A model generated the notes under the pieces. It was not told where the DNA came from, made no database searches, and was given only the letters and a program-made list of their open reading frames with translations. A DNA stretch of 64,000 nucleotides from the NCBI GenBank assembly GCA_003999685.1, contig CP021222.1:372001-436000 (forward strand). The letters are read 5' to 3'. The DNA comes from Taiwanofungus camphoratus. Taxonomy: Eukaryota; Basidiomycota; Agaricomycetes; Polyporales; Taiwanofungaceae. Below, piece after piece: positions 1 through 11,232 of this stretch. Made by a program: the position numbers and the translations under genes. Each line of letters starts with the position of its first letter. The first letter of the stretch is position 1.

Positions 1-651
1 CTTCGTCGGTCTGTCCGTCCCGGGTTGACCAGGTTGTCTCATGGATCTGTGTCTTTCCATCACTACGTCCGCGCTGATCCACTTGACCGCCCCAATTCTG
101 GCAAATTGGGATGGGTCATCACTGGCCTCGCAAGTCATGGTACGCACTTATGGTATTTTGGAATGGCCTACTAATATACAGTCATTGCACCAGACCTTTG
201 GTACAAAGTGTTCTCAGACGTCGTTCGACGAGACGTTTCTCGTTATTCACCCGCTAGCCAGCATTGCCAAACGGCTCATCTTACCCAATGCAGCACGTCG
301 TCTGTCAAGTATTCTCAGTACTGAGATACACTGCCCTATCCACTTCCTTAATCATCGATACAATCCAACCGATCCGTCTCTGCCCATATCCTCGCTAGGC
401 CCTGCTGAACTGGATTACGAGTATGTCAAGCTCGCTTTGCAGGAATATCCAGGAAGAAGCTGGTTCGGATATGCTGCTCTTACCGCCTGCGTGGCCTGGC
501 ATGCCGCTGAAGGAATGAGCATCGTCTGGAACACTTGGCTGAGAGGGCTATTTGGACGATCGAATATCAATGCCAAGGCCCGCGCCATTGCAGCCACCCT
601 CGTCAGTCTGCCGATGATCATAGGTGATTCATAGGGAGCCGGTCATGGCTC
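1..651 (+). pseudogene. Decayed or truncated MCP1-like (DUF1691) membrane protein gene, copy 1
   Basis: This is a tandem relative of the intact gene at 1140-1932 and entered the window already begun. An open frame from the ATG at 41, with an intron at 140-193 (CTAAT branch site, CAG acceptor), gives about 179 residues. It carries the family signatures LASQVM, QTSF, HPLASIAKR, HRYNP and AELDYEYVKLAL. Aligned with copy 2, the first bases (LRRS..GLTRLSHGS) lie in another frame, so one extra base near 59-60 separates them from the rest. A stop at 632-634 falls where copy 2 continues for about 40 more residues. The copy therefore lacks part of the N-terminus and the C-terminal membrane end. I read it as a pseudogene; a short expressed product from the ATG at 41 cannot be excluded. 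Confidence 0.6.
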
Positions 652-1139
652 CCTCCCTTTGGTGATTGCGAGCAGCATTGACAAAGTTTCCTCTCTACTG
701 AGGCACCTGAGCTCTGCACGTTATAGACCGTATCAGCCTATAGTATCACGTATATTTGTCACCGATTGAGATAAACTTTAGTCTACTGCAGCTGCCATCA
801 GAAATTCAGAATAGCATGCTCAGCGCCGAGCCGGAAGCGCGTCGCTCCGGCTACGGCACACTAGTCGCAGTTATAGGACATATCAACACTTACTCTCATG
901 CCGTGGAGCAGATATTCGTAGCCAAATGTGCTTGTGCTGTCTTGACCATCAAGAAAGTAGATCTGAACGCACGTAAGGCTTGTAGAAAAAAGCGCGGTTA
1001 GGATACGAAGTTTGGTATCTACTCACTGCACTCTCGATCGCCCTCCAGACTATAGTGCTTTACAGCTCGGAGTGTCCTGTTCATTCCTCACAGACCGCAG
1101 CAAACCTGTTCAACCCCAGGGTCCTTACGAGTTCTCGAA
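635..1139. other. Intergenic region between the two MCP1-like copies
   Basis: About 490 bp. An open frame near 756-1001 has no ATG at its start and no recognisable family. The pyrimidine-rich stretch just before 1140 fits a promoter or leader for copy 2. Nothing else is seen. Confidence 0.4.
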
Positions 1140-1932
1140 ATGACTGAGGTTCCTCAGGACGAGAAACCTCTTCTGCGACGGTTTGTATACCCGACGTTGA
1201 CCAAGCTGTCCCATGGGACAGCACCCTTCATTACCACCTTCGTGCTTATCCACCTGTCCGCCCCTGTTCTCGCGAACCTGGGCGGTTCCTCCCTAGCCTC
1301 TCAAGTAATGGTACGTCCAAGTCATGTTGAATCGCGTATGTCATTGAAGTGCGCCAAAATCTGAACCCTTCCAGATACTCGGGAGAGAGTACTACCAGAC
1401 CTCGTTCGGCGAGAAGGTTCTGCTCCTGGCCCCCCTCATCACCCACCCGCTAGCCAGCATCGCCAAGCGGTACTTGTCGCCCAGGCCCGCGCGCCGTCTG
1501 ACAAGCGCCCTCAGTCTGACAGGCTACGCGGCCCTTCTTTCTATCCCCATCCACTTTCTCATCCACCGCTACAATCCCTCTGACCCATCCCCGCCCATAT
1601 ATGCCGTGGGCCCTGCCGAGCTGGACTACGAGTACGTCAAGTTTGCACTGCATGAATGGCCGTGGAGGAGCTGGCTTGGATACATCGCTCTCACCGCCTG
1701 CGTCGCGCGGCACGCCGCCGAAGGGATGAACGTGATTTGGAATACGTATATGAGGCCTGTATTCGGAAAGTTGAAGGGGAGCGCTACAATTCGTGCTATC
1801 GCTGCCCCCCTCGTGGTGCTACCAGTAGCTACAGGACTGTTGGTGATTTCCAGGGAACCACTAATGGCCTTCGCGTCTCAGGCTGCACGTTTCCGGGCAG
1901 CCTTGTCCAAGTCTCCTATCTACCAGTACTGA
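1140..1932 (+). CDS. MCP1-like mitochondrial outer-membrane protein (DUF1691), copy 2
   Basis: Exons 1140-1310 and 1375-1932 join in frame (171 + 558 nt) to give 242 residues. The start is the ATG before TEVPQDEKPLLRRF. Family signatures in order are: LSHGTAPF followed by a hydrophobic helix, LGREYYQTSFGE, HPLASIAKRYLSP, a membrane helix ending FLIHRYNPSDPSPP, GPAELDYEYVKFAL, a helix with ACVARHAAEG, and a last hydrophobic segment near LVVLPVATGLLVI. In yeast, Mcp1 is a multi-span outer mitochondrial membrane protein in lipid homeostasis that suppresses loss of Mdm10/ERMES and works with Vps13. That role is inferred here from family membership. The intron lies at the same place as in the decayed copy just upstream, so the pair arose by tandem duplication of a spliced gene. 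Confidence 0.75.
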
Positions 1933-2087
1933 AGCACCGGGCGCATTAATAGCAAGGCTTGTACTATGGTCATCAAATCGATACTGTAGATACATTGGTG
2001 CATATTGTCTTGGTCAGAGTCATTCAATCTCGCGTCTCGATCATGGAGGTATTAAGCATGTAGTGGTATCTCGTGTCCGTCTGCACC

Positions 2088-5000
2088 TCACAACACTTCG
2101 ATCTGCATCAGTGTTTGGAACGCATACTCATCGTCCTCATCGTAGGGACTAGACATGGTGGTCATTAATGAGTCATCATGCGCACATTTAGAGAGTACTG
2201 GGACACTTACACATCATCAGTCCCTTGATGTCCTTGACACGCGATTGTTCAATGCCCTTTCTTAAGAGGACCACACGTATGCTTGCCCATGCCAGGAGCA
2301 ACACACCAAACGCCACGGGTATGAGCCAATATAGCGGCGACAGATGGTAGCTGCCGCCAAATACAACGTGGAGCGGCGGTGTATACACGATGAAGATGCC
2401 GAGACACGCGCCACCGAGGATACCAGCGAAGTTATAATAGTTCCCAATTATTGCCTTGCCGAAGGGGAAGGAAAACTTGGCCTTGACGGCAAACACCTTA
2501 TGAAATGGATTAGGCATGAGTAGGGCGTGGCAAGCCTAGTTTCACTCACGTTGAAACATTGAATGATGAAGACCGACAAGTAAACTAGAGCGACAATAAT
2601 GAGAAACTTATATTCGATAGGTACAAAGTGGATCTCACCGATTGACTGTGCTTTAGCCAGAGCCTCGACCTGTTGGGAGGCATCAAAGACTTGGCCTCGA
2701 CTGTTCACAAATTCGGGACTTGATTTTGTAAAGTATGCTTTCAAAAACATCAGAAGTTACCCAAATTATGGAACGTGAAGGAACGCATACTTGTCGTGGA
2801 AGATTGGGCATTGCGTAAGTCGGTGGGGGTGAAGCCGCTCTTATAGAATACCACGAAGTACGCTACAAGCCTAAAAATATCGTGCGCGTAATGTGAGAGA
2901 CGGGTATACCGGATGCTAAGAGAACAACGCACGCGCCGAGCATCTCAATGACTCCGGCCTCCAAGTACGAGTAACTGAGCAGCTTGTTATCCACAAGCGC
3001 CTCAGCGTCCGTTCGTTCTAGTGCCTCGTCCCAGAAGTCCCTTGAGAAGGGCGCTTTCACCTTTGACGTCCAGACAGACACTCGACTTGGCGGGATGACT
3101 TCTTGTGTTTCTGTATCCCGACGCAACGTCTTTGTCCTTCGCAGGGCACGCCTCTTGAGAGACATTACAGATCGTTCGTTGACTTGAGATTCGCATGTAA
3201 GGAATCAGATCTTTGCAAATACAAAACAAGTTACCTGGTTTCCGCGGGTTCATCCTCATCAGCCCATCCTTCGTCTCCGGCTTGTCCCACGCGAATGAGA
3301 GCTGTGACACACATGACCTTCAGGTTATGCGTCACATCGGTTCACAACGGGACTTACAGCAACGAACAGCTCGAAACCCAAGTCTGCAATTTGACTGTCA
3401 GATGTTACGCTGACTGAAAAAATAATAACGTACCGATAACAAGAATAAGAATGGCAGATAGAGGAAGAGGGATCGGTACGACAACGTCTGAGTTCATGGC
3501 ATTAGTAATTTTCTTCGACAGACAAAAATAGCGATGGCATACAAAGGAGCTGCGGTATCACTTCAGGAGTACTATGGGAAATAGTATACCTGTGTGTGCA
3601 GCATATGAAACAGGTTCATAAAAAAGTGATACTATATAACTGACTGGATAGAGCGTTTCAGGTTGACGAAAATCTGGCGACCCTCCGCAACACCCTCTGG
3701 AAATATATATCTCAGTCTTTACCCGAAGAGTTGACAAGATATTTGTTACTTACTGACAATTGAAGCGAAGTTGTCATCTACGTGCAGTAGTTAATAATTT
3801 CGGCTTATGCTATGTTAGTGCACACAAAATCTCACCTAGTAATATCATGTTAGCAGCTTCCTTGGACACGTCCGATCCAGATATGTTCATTGCAATACCA
3901 AGATCAGCCTGGTGATCCTGGTCAGTAATCTTGCAGCATATCCGCGAGCTTCGCTGCATCACCTTCTTGAGTGCCGGTGAATCATTGACCCCATCTCCAG
4001 TTCTAAAAATAGAAAACATTTAGACTAGGACATATCGATGAACACCCGGCATGCACTCACACTCCCACAATATGTCCAAGAGCCTGTGCATGCTTAACTA
4101 TGAGAGGAGGACATGTAACATTAGTGCACTGGCGGCCACCACTAGTTGCCAGTACTGACCAATCTCAAGTTTATGTTGTGGTGAAGTGCGAGCAAAGACG
4201 ATTTCCTTCTTCGCAAAAACTGTCGTGACATTAACGACAACGATAAGTAGAGCACGGAATAAGCGTACTCTGATCCCATTGCCATCCCTGTAATCCATCA
4301 ATTTCGTCTCCATGGATCACGACCGCATCTACTTCATCGTCGTATATTTCCCCGATGGGTCGACCAGTCCTCGCACTCAACGTTTCCTTGGTATCACTGA
4401 GAATCAAATTGATCTTGCGTGCAATAGCTTCAGCAGTCTTAGGATGATCACCTAGGAACTCTTCGTGACACCTTGGCTAAATACTAAATACTTTTCAATA
4501 AACGCACCAGTTACCATCATGACCTTCATGCCAGCAAGACGCAAAGTGCCGATAGCTTCACGAACGCCATGCTTAGGGGGATCCTCCAGTGATATCAGGC
4601 CACAGAAGCAGAAATCGGCGCTGGGGTAGTTGCCATCGTTCTTAGAGAAAGGATATGATGCATCATAAGTGTCTGATGGTAAAAGGCTCTGAGCGCAAGC
4701 GATCACACGATGACCTCTTGAAGCCATGTACTTCATAATCATGTCAGGGAGTATGTTTCGATCACGTAAAATAGAAATACCAACATTGTAGGCTTCATCG
4801 TATGCATCTTTGAAGGCATCTGTAATAGGCTCAATATTCCCATTCTTCAAGTAAGTCGAGCATTTTGCAAGTACACGCTCCGGAGCTCCTTTAATATACA
4901 AGGTCAGGCTTCCACTCGCGTGAGGCTTGTCAAGCTGGATAGAAAACTCAGGGATACATCCGCTATTAACAAAGTTGGAGCACGAACAATGACCAGGGCC

Positions 5001-7254
5001 CATTTATTGGAGGAATTGAATGGGATTTCGAAGACTTTGGGATGTCTTTTATGAAGTTCATCATAACTCGTGATATAGCGACCGGCGAAACGAGTGAGAC
5101 CTGTCTCGGTTGCATCGCCTAGAATTGTTCGTTGATCGAAGGGGACATCGGTCTTGTCGAACTTAACTCGAGAGTTCAGGGCGGCAATGTCGATAATCTC
5201 TCGCATGCCAGGGGCATCAACGGAGAAGACTGCAGTTGTCTCGGAGTCGTTGTTGGACTAGAAGATTGTTCCCAGCGTGACTCCTGAATCAGACATTGAC
5301 GTATATGCTTACCTGGAATGCCGTATACATCCGTTCACCGCTCCATATGTTCGTCACCTAAACCGGAGGTAAGCCTCATGAGTATGCAACCCGGCGGAGA
5401 CTTACTGTCATTTGATTCCTCGTCAAAGTGCCGGTCTTGTCCGTAGCAAGTAGGGTCAGCTGTAAGGAGGATGAGCACGTGCATGTGACTTAACCGGTAA
5501 AGCAACTTTACTGAGCCTGTGGTACATACGTTAGATAACTTCGCTGATACCACCTAATCACTCACCTAGAGTTTCAACCCCCTGCAGGTCTTTGACAAGT
5601 ACATTCTGGGCTGCCATCCTCTTCGCAGCGATAGACAGACTGGAACAAAGGTGAACACAATGGTCTGAAGGAATTCAGCGGCGACTTACAGCAGAGTCAC
5701 TACCGATGGTAAGCCTTCGGGGACGAAAGCTACAAGGATAGATACAGCAAAGGTAACGGTTTGTGCTCCCTTGCCCTTGTAGGCCGTTGTAATACCAACA
5801 ATGAAGAACACGACAGCAAATACGATAGCAATTGCTGAGACCATCATAACAAATCGTGATCTGGTATATTATATTGAGCAACAGAATTTCCGCGGAGAAC
5901 AAAACTTACATTTCAATGGCGAGCGGACTTTTGTTTCCAGACTCTCCGCCAGTAAGAGCAGCGATTTGACCTGCAATCGATGTCAACACATCCCACAAAG
6001 AATAGGTAACAATCTGTTACCAATGAGGGTATGGTCGCCCGTCCGTACAACAACTTGGTGGTCACGGTCAGACGGCTACTTGTAATCAGGAAAGTGGTGC
6101 ATTCCTACCTCCCCATCCTTCACCATTCACTATCAGAGTAGAATTAAAGACCTAATAGGGGTAGTAGTGTGCATAATTCGCGCAACGTAACAGGAGGACC
6201 AACCAGATTATCTGCTTCCACTGGTCTTACTTTACTACCCTCGGGACGCGGGATACGTTCCTGAGCTTCTGACTCCCCAGTCAAATTACTGTTGTCTACT
6301 TTGAGGTCGGTCGACGCAAAGATTATAAGGTCGGCAGGTGTCTTGTCACCGGTACGCTGTAAGTTGGATACAAATAGTTTATATGAAACTCAAATTCTGA
6401 CGACGGTCTTACAAGAAGAACGATATCGCCTTTGACCAAGTCTGCAGCAGGAACAGATGTGATTGTTCCATCACGTACGACACGACAAGAAGGCGGGATC
6501 ATGGCCAAGAAAGACGCCAAGATAGCTTCAGATTTCTGAAGCTGAAAGAATTCGATGAACGCATTTAGGAAAGCTACCGCGATCAAAATACCACCCAAGT
6601 AGGTGTTTGCAAAGTTGTCCTTGAGAAATGAACATTAGTGCCACAGCTTCCCGTCAGATGCATAGGTTGATCCCACCTTATAGTTTATGCCTAATAGAAT
6701 GTACTCAAGGACGCCGGCAATGATCAAAAGGATGTTGAACATAGTCAAGAGAAGATCAATGTACTAGGAGAAAAATAGTCGGCCAGCTGACTGGCGACAA
6801 AAAGATGCAAAGACACCTTTCGCAGGGCGGATTTCTTCTTCGGTGGCGTAAGCACATTGTGACCATCACGAGCAAGTCTTGCTTTGGCCTCGTCGATGGT
6901 TAGACCGTATGAATTTCCAGGGTCTTTTGTGTCGATGGACGTGTCGAGTGCGGGACCCAGCTCCTGAAAGGTTAACTGATGCTCATGGAGATCGACTTTG
7001 TCCAGTTGATCGTCGCCCTTTTTGCCCCTTGTCTTCTGCTCTTCGAGATGTCCATAGCCAGCAGCAGCAAGCTCTTTGTCTTCCTTGGTCAGCTCGCGTT
7101 TCATTTCCACTCCCCTGGGACGCAGGTGCCCGTGCTGCAGTTTTTCCTCGTGAATGTCGACATGATCGTCGGGAAAAGCTACCGCTCGCGTAGTAAGGGC
7201 TTCGTCTTCGGCTAATTGAGAGGGTTTCTCCTGGACAACTAGGCCAGTGTCCAT
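2088..7254 (-). CDS. P-type cation-transporting ATPase, type IIC (Na,K-ATPase alpha-like)
   Basis: A large multi-exon gene coding for an ion pump that forms a phospho-aspartate intermediate. The ATG at 7254 ([10 protein letters not shown]) opens a long charged N-terminus. Motifs in order are: the cation ATPase N-domain ([19 protein letters not shown], about 6830-6915); the A-domain TGES loop (6270-6281); PEGLP of TM4 (about 5707-5727); the phosphorylation motif DKTGTLT (5422-5441); the nucleotide-binding KGAPER (about 4879-4893); [13 protein letters not shown] (about 4170-4220); [12 protein letters not shown] (about 3974-4000); and C-terminal membrane helices to about 2250. [10 protein letters not shown] and ARTSPQ place it with Na,K/H,K pumps rather than Pma1 or Ena. 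The terminal exon ends [10 protein letters not shown]...IEVL with stop at 2088-2090; that last join is the least certain. About 1,100 residues are expected. No beta-subunit gene is seen in the window. Confidence 0.85.
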
Positions 7255-8545
7255 TGCTGACAATGAGACGCCACAGGACTCTGTAGAAAGCAAGAGGGGA
7301 GGACAGTTGCCTGACTACTTCTTCGCCATCTAAAGCGAGCTTTAAAACGGTGATTTAGGAAGACTTCTTCAGACTTCTTCCCAACCAATGCTGAGAGAAA
7401 TGTGACACAACGCTGTAAGCGGGCTTATCGGATAGCACACATGGGCGGTTCGATTGGACCACCGAGACAGCTGGCACCTTTCTCAAAAGCGTTCAACGAA
7501 CGGCCAAAAGCCCTCACGTTGATGCGGTAAATTCCCCCGCCACAAAGGGCAGAAAAAGGAATTCACGTGTCAGTTATTCAGCGCTAGACCCATCGTAACG
7601 GTCTGCGACTCCATCCAGATTGAACCTGACAAGCTTCCAGGGAACGAGAAGATTTAGATACTGACCTCGAGGCACAGACGAAGAATCATATATTTTCGAA
7701 AGGCATGGAGCGCGTGCCAGGAGTATCGTCCCATATCCCGACAGCACCGCAGATTTCAAGTCACAGGTGGAAATTCAGAGGTCCCCAGAATCCCCCTTGG
7801 TTTGTCAGGGGTAAGGTATGGGAATGGATGGCGACAATTGAAAGGAGTTCTATACAAACCCGCCCTAGATTTTAGAAGGTCCGTCCCGCAGAGAATGTGT
7901 AATGACGGATCGCCAGTGCAAGGCTTGCATCGATGAAGAACGAATGCAGAAACTGGATGAACCTAGAACTTGAAGTTCTGGCGAATGTCAGTGTATGCAT
8001 TGGGATGTAGATCCGAGCCTGAATTTGCTGATCAAGTTGGGATCCGGATGAGGAATACCAATACAGAAGGGCGGATATGAACATAATTTCCAATACTCCA
8101 GTAACCATGCTCAGAACCGGTTCAAGGTGCAGATACTTGCTGAGCCACAATTGCACCGTAGCCTGAGGCGCTTGATCCCGAATCGCGTGATCGGGTACCG
8201 CATCACCTGACCGACGATCTCAATGAGAGTGCTTGCCTAGAATACTCACTACTCACAGTCTTATACCTGATTTTCACTCGAGCTTCTCGATATCATACAA
8301 CTCTGCAGACCCCCGTGATACCAAGTGTGGTATACTTTCTGCGGGCGTCGTGAGATTCCATCCACGTTTGAGGGTGGTGACTCCGAGAGTCGAGTTTACC
8401 AGCCTTTCAAAAAAGTTTGTTCCTCTTCGATATCAACCTCAGATACATCAAATAGTAGCTCGCAGTGCAATATTATACATAACGCGAAACGTGGTCGGGA
8501 CGGAGTGTCTTGATAGCTAAGCAGAAGCCGCCCACAAAGAAGCGC
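7255..8545. other. Intergenic region upstream of the ATPase gene
   Basis: About 1.3 kb, holding the ATPase promoter and the 3' side of the alcohol dehydrogenase gene. A minus-strand frame at 7872-8156 has one hydrophobic stretch (VTGVLEIMFISALLYWY) but no recognised family and no partner exons. I did not call it a gene. Confidence 0.35.
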
Positions 8546-9813
8546 TCATTCAAACGGGACGATGTCTTGCGTCAATACGTACCGGTATCGCACCTCGCCA
8601 GAACGCACAGCCTCGACGGCGACCTTTGCCTGGCTCATGGGCACTTCCTGAATCCACGGTTTGACACCTTTCTCTGCGGCTAGCTTCAACATCTCCATAC
8701 ACTCCGCCTTCGATCCGATATGCGAACCGCCGATGAAGCAGCCATTCGGTTGCAAGTCGAACGCGTGCATCGTGGGCAGCGGGTTGTTCTTGTCGGGCAG
8801 CCCAACATTGATGAATTTGCCGTGCACAAACAGCATCGAAAGATAGCTCTTCAGAGGCCTATCTGGGCGGAAGACATCGATAGTAGAGATCAGGATATCC
8901 AGGGTGCCCTCGAGGGGCTTGTAGAAATCCTGGGCAGGGACGCGAATCAATCACCGAGGACCTGAACACAGCGGGCCATAGAACATGCCTCATCATGGGT
9001 ACTGATAACGTGGTCCGCTCCCATTTTCTTGGCATCTTCCAATTTGCTTGGGCTATGCGTGAACGCCCATACTTCAGCACCCATAGCCTTGGCGAATAGC
9101 ACTGCATAGTGCCCGAGTCCACCGATGCCCATAACACCGACTCGGGTACCTGGGCCAACACCATTAGTCCTCAGAGGAGAGTAGACCGTAAGACCAGCGC
9201 AGAACATGGAAGCAGCATGGCGCGATTCGACAGCGTCAGGAATCTTGAAAACGAAGCGCTCGTGCGCACGGATGGCGGTCGAGTAGCCGCCCTGTGTAAT
9301 TACTCCGTCGGGGTACACATCGTTCTGCCGCGGAGTTCAGTGACAGAGAGATGACGGTATGAATAAAACCCACATACATAAGTGTCGATCATCTTCAGGC
9401 AGTAGTTCTCATTGTCGCTTTTGCACGCCCTGCATTGCATGCAACTACCGATTTGTGCTCCCACGCCAACACGATCACCCACTTTGAATTCCGTGACTTT
9501 GGAGCCCACACGAGTAACTTTACCGACAATCTCATGCCCAGGAACTAGAGGCAACCTGATGTTGCCCCATCCTTGCGTGAGAGTATGAACATCAGAGCCA
9601 CAGACACCGCAATGGCTGATCACAAGCTCAACGTCTTCGTCTCGGAAAGTCTTTGGTTTGTAAGAAATTAAACTCAAATCACTCCAAGCAGAGGGATCTA
9701 AACGAACGACAGATATAGTCACTGCATAGATAGGGACCGTCGCTTGCACGCTCACCCGTCAACGCGAAACCCTTGAATTCTACTTGGTTAGCGGTGTGGA
9801 ATGTAGCAGACAT
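8546..9813 (-). CDS. Zinc-containing NADP(H)-dependent alcohol dehydrogenase (ADH6/cinnamyl type)
   Basis: Four exons, 9813-9756, 9697-9378, 9324-8989 and 8929-8546, join to exactly 366 codons (365 residues), the normal MDR family length. The start is MSATFHTANQVEFKGFALTD. The N-terminal GroES-like domain has the catalytic zinc ligand in HCGVCGSDVH, GHEIVGKV, and the structural-zinc cysteines in GSCMQCRACKSDNENYC. The Rossmann domain has GIGGLGHYAVLFAKAMGAEV, followed by STIDVFRP and GLPDKNNPLPTMHAFDL. Such enzymes reversibly reduce aldehydes (aromatic, cinnamyl or medium-chain) with NADPH in the cytosol; in wood-decay fungi they are linked to aryl alcohol metabolism. That substrate range is inferred. 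The third intron (8930-8988) reads as GC-AG: with it the frame gives THDEDFYKPLEGTLD as in relatives, while no GT donor keeps frame. Confidence 0.9.
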
Positions 9814-10042
9814 GGCGTTTTGTTGCTTGGCGGGGACAATGAGTCTAGATAAATATCAGGTTGGCCGAGAGCATCTTATATGTGGTCGCTGTCGATCTAT
9901 GTGATGCCTGATAACGACGCCCGCGCTTTCTCGGGCTTTCTCCCATCCGTCGGCATGCCATATGCCACGGATCGGATCGCCCCTCCCGGCGTAAGTGTAC
10001 CCCCGCTCTTACGAAGAACAAAGAACGGTGAACAGAAGCACT
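9814..10042. promoter_or_regulatory. Promoter region of the alcohol dehydrogenase gene
   Basis: Short spacer between the dehydrogenase start and the weak plus-strand gene candidate. No specific site is recognised. Confidence 0.25.
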
Positions 10043-11100
10043 GACATACACGGCATCGATCAGGCTGTCGTCGTTACGAAAGGCGGCCGAAGCACACCTC
10101 GACCATCTTCGACTTCGCGGGATTCCTCCGTGACGTACAACTTTCCACCCGCGGTGTCGAGCCTCCTCGAGCGTTTCATTGAAACTTCACCGCAACATCC
10201 AGGGTTTGCTGAGTTACTGATGCGAGGAGCAGTTGCGGCCCAGTGTTCTGTTAGGGGATCGATTGCCAATGCACGTGACATTCAGTATAGCGATAACATT
10301 TCTCCGGGTTATTGATAGCATTACATAGATGCCGGGGTCAGTCTCTGTCGGTGGACGGGAACGCTGCATCCGTGAACGGGCCGTTGCCATTTTTTGAGTC
10401 ACCAGACCCTGCGCCAGGTACGTACAATCTATGGTCCCGTACCTGTACCCAACGATGTTCGAATATTTTTAATACAAACTAACAGCTTCCAAGGTGTTCG
10501 AAGGGAATGACTTTTACCTGAAGTGATCGAGAGGTGTCTCTTCCAGGACATACTTATTGTCACGGTCCGAATCAGAGTCTTGTTGTGGTACTGCAAGGCT
10601 TCGATCTGTTTTGGAAGACTTGAATATAGGCGCTCGGCTAACAGCGAAAGGGGAGATGAAGCCCTTCCCGGAGCGGCCCGCCTATGCCACCTTGCGGGCC
10701 GGCACTCCGCCCTTCGAGACTTTGGCATTTCAGCCTACTTCATCATAACAGTGAGTATATATGTACAGATGAACGGAGATAGCCTACCCAGGAAGACGGT
10801 ATTCTGAAAGTCATATATATGCTGTTTTACCTGGAGCTGCATGGTTTGCTATTGCAAGAATAGTGTTCTTAACACTTCTAGATGGCCGAAGTCAATCATA
10901 ACGTGGGATGGAAACAAGAGAACACGTTCAGTTTGTCTTCCAAGACGGTCGTCCACCATATTTATACAGCCCTCAGGAAGAACTGGGAGGAACGCAACTA
11001 ACTGTGTGGACAACCAACGCGCCAGGCAGTCTGAGCCACGTATGTGTCTGAGACTTAGACTGAAGCATGTCTTAAACGGCAGTGAGTAGATAATCCATTT
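10043..11100 (+). CDS. Possible small multi-exon gene of unknown function
   Basis: Several short plus-strand stretches look coding and are bounded by splice-like signals. They are GIDQAVVVTKGGRS...FIETSPQHPGF (about 10043-10230), SVDGNAASVNGPLPFFESP (about 10340-10415, then a GTACGT donor), SKVFEGNDFYLK (about 10487-10528), MKPFPERPAYATLRAG (about 10655-10700) and METREHVQFVFQDGRPPYLY continuing to GSLSH (about 10910-11040, then GTATGT). I could not join them into one proven reading frame and recognise no domain. The pieces may belong to more than one gene or be a relic. Confidence 0.25.
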
Positions 11101-11232
11101 ATGTCTCCAAGTCATCGAGTGTACTCTCAGTTTATAGAACCTTCAGAGTCTGCCTATAAGAAATTTTGGGAATGACTAACGGCCATCAAGAATACGTGGT
11201 GACCTTCTCGTTCTTCTTTCATCTTCAGATCC

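Noticed and set aside
7872-8156. Possible one-helix membrane protein on the minus strand
   Set aside because: Single hydrophobic stretch only; no ATG context, partner exon or homologous pattern.
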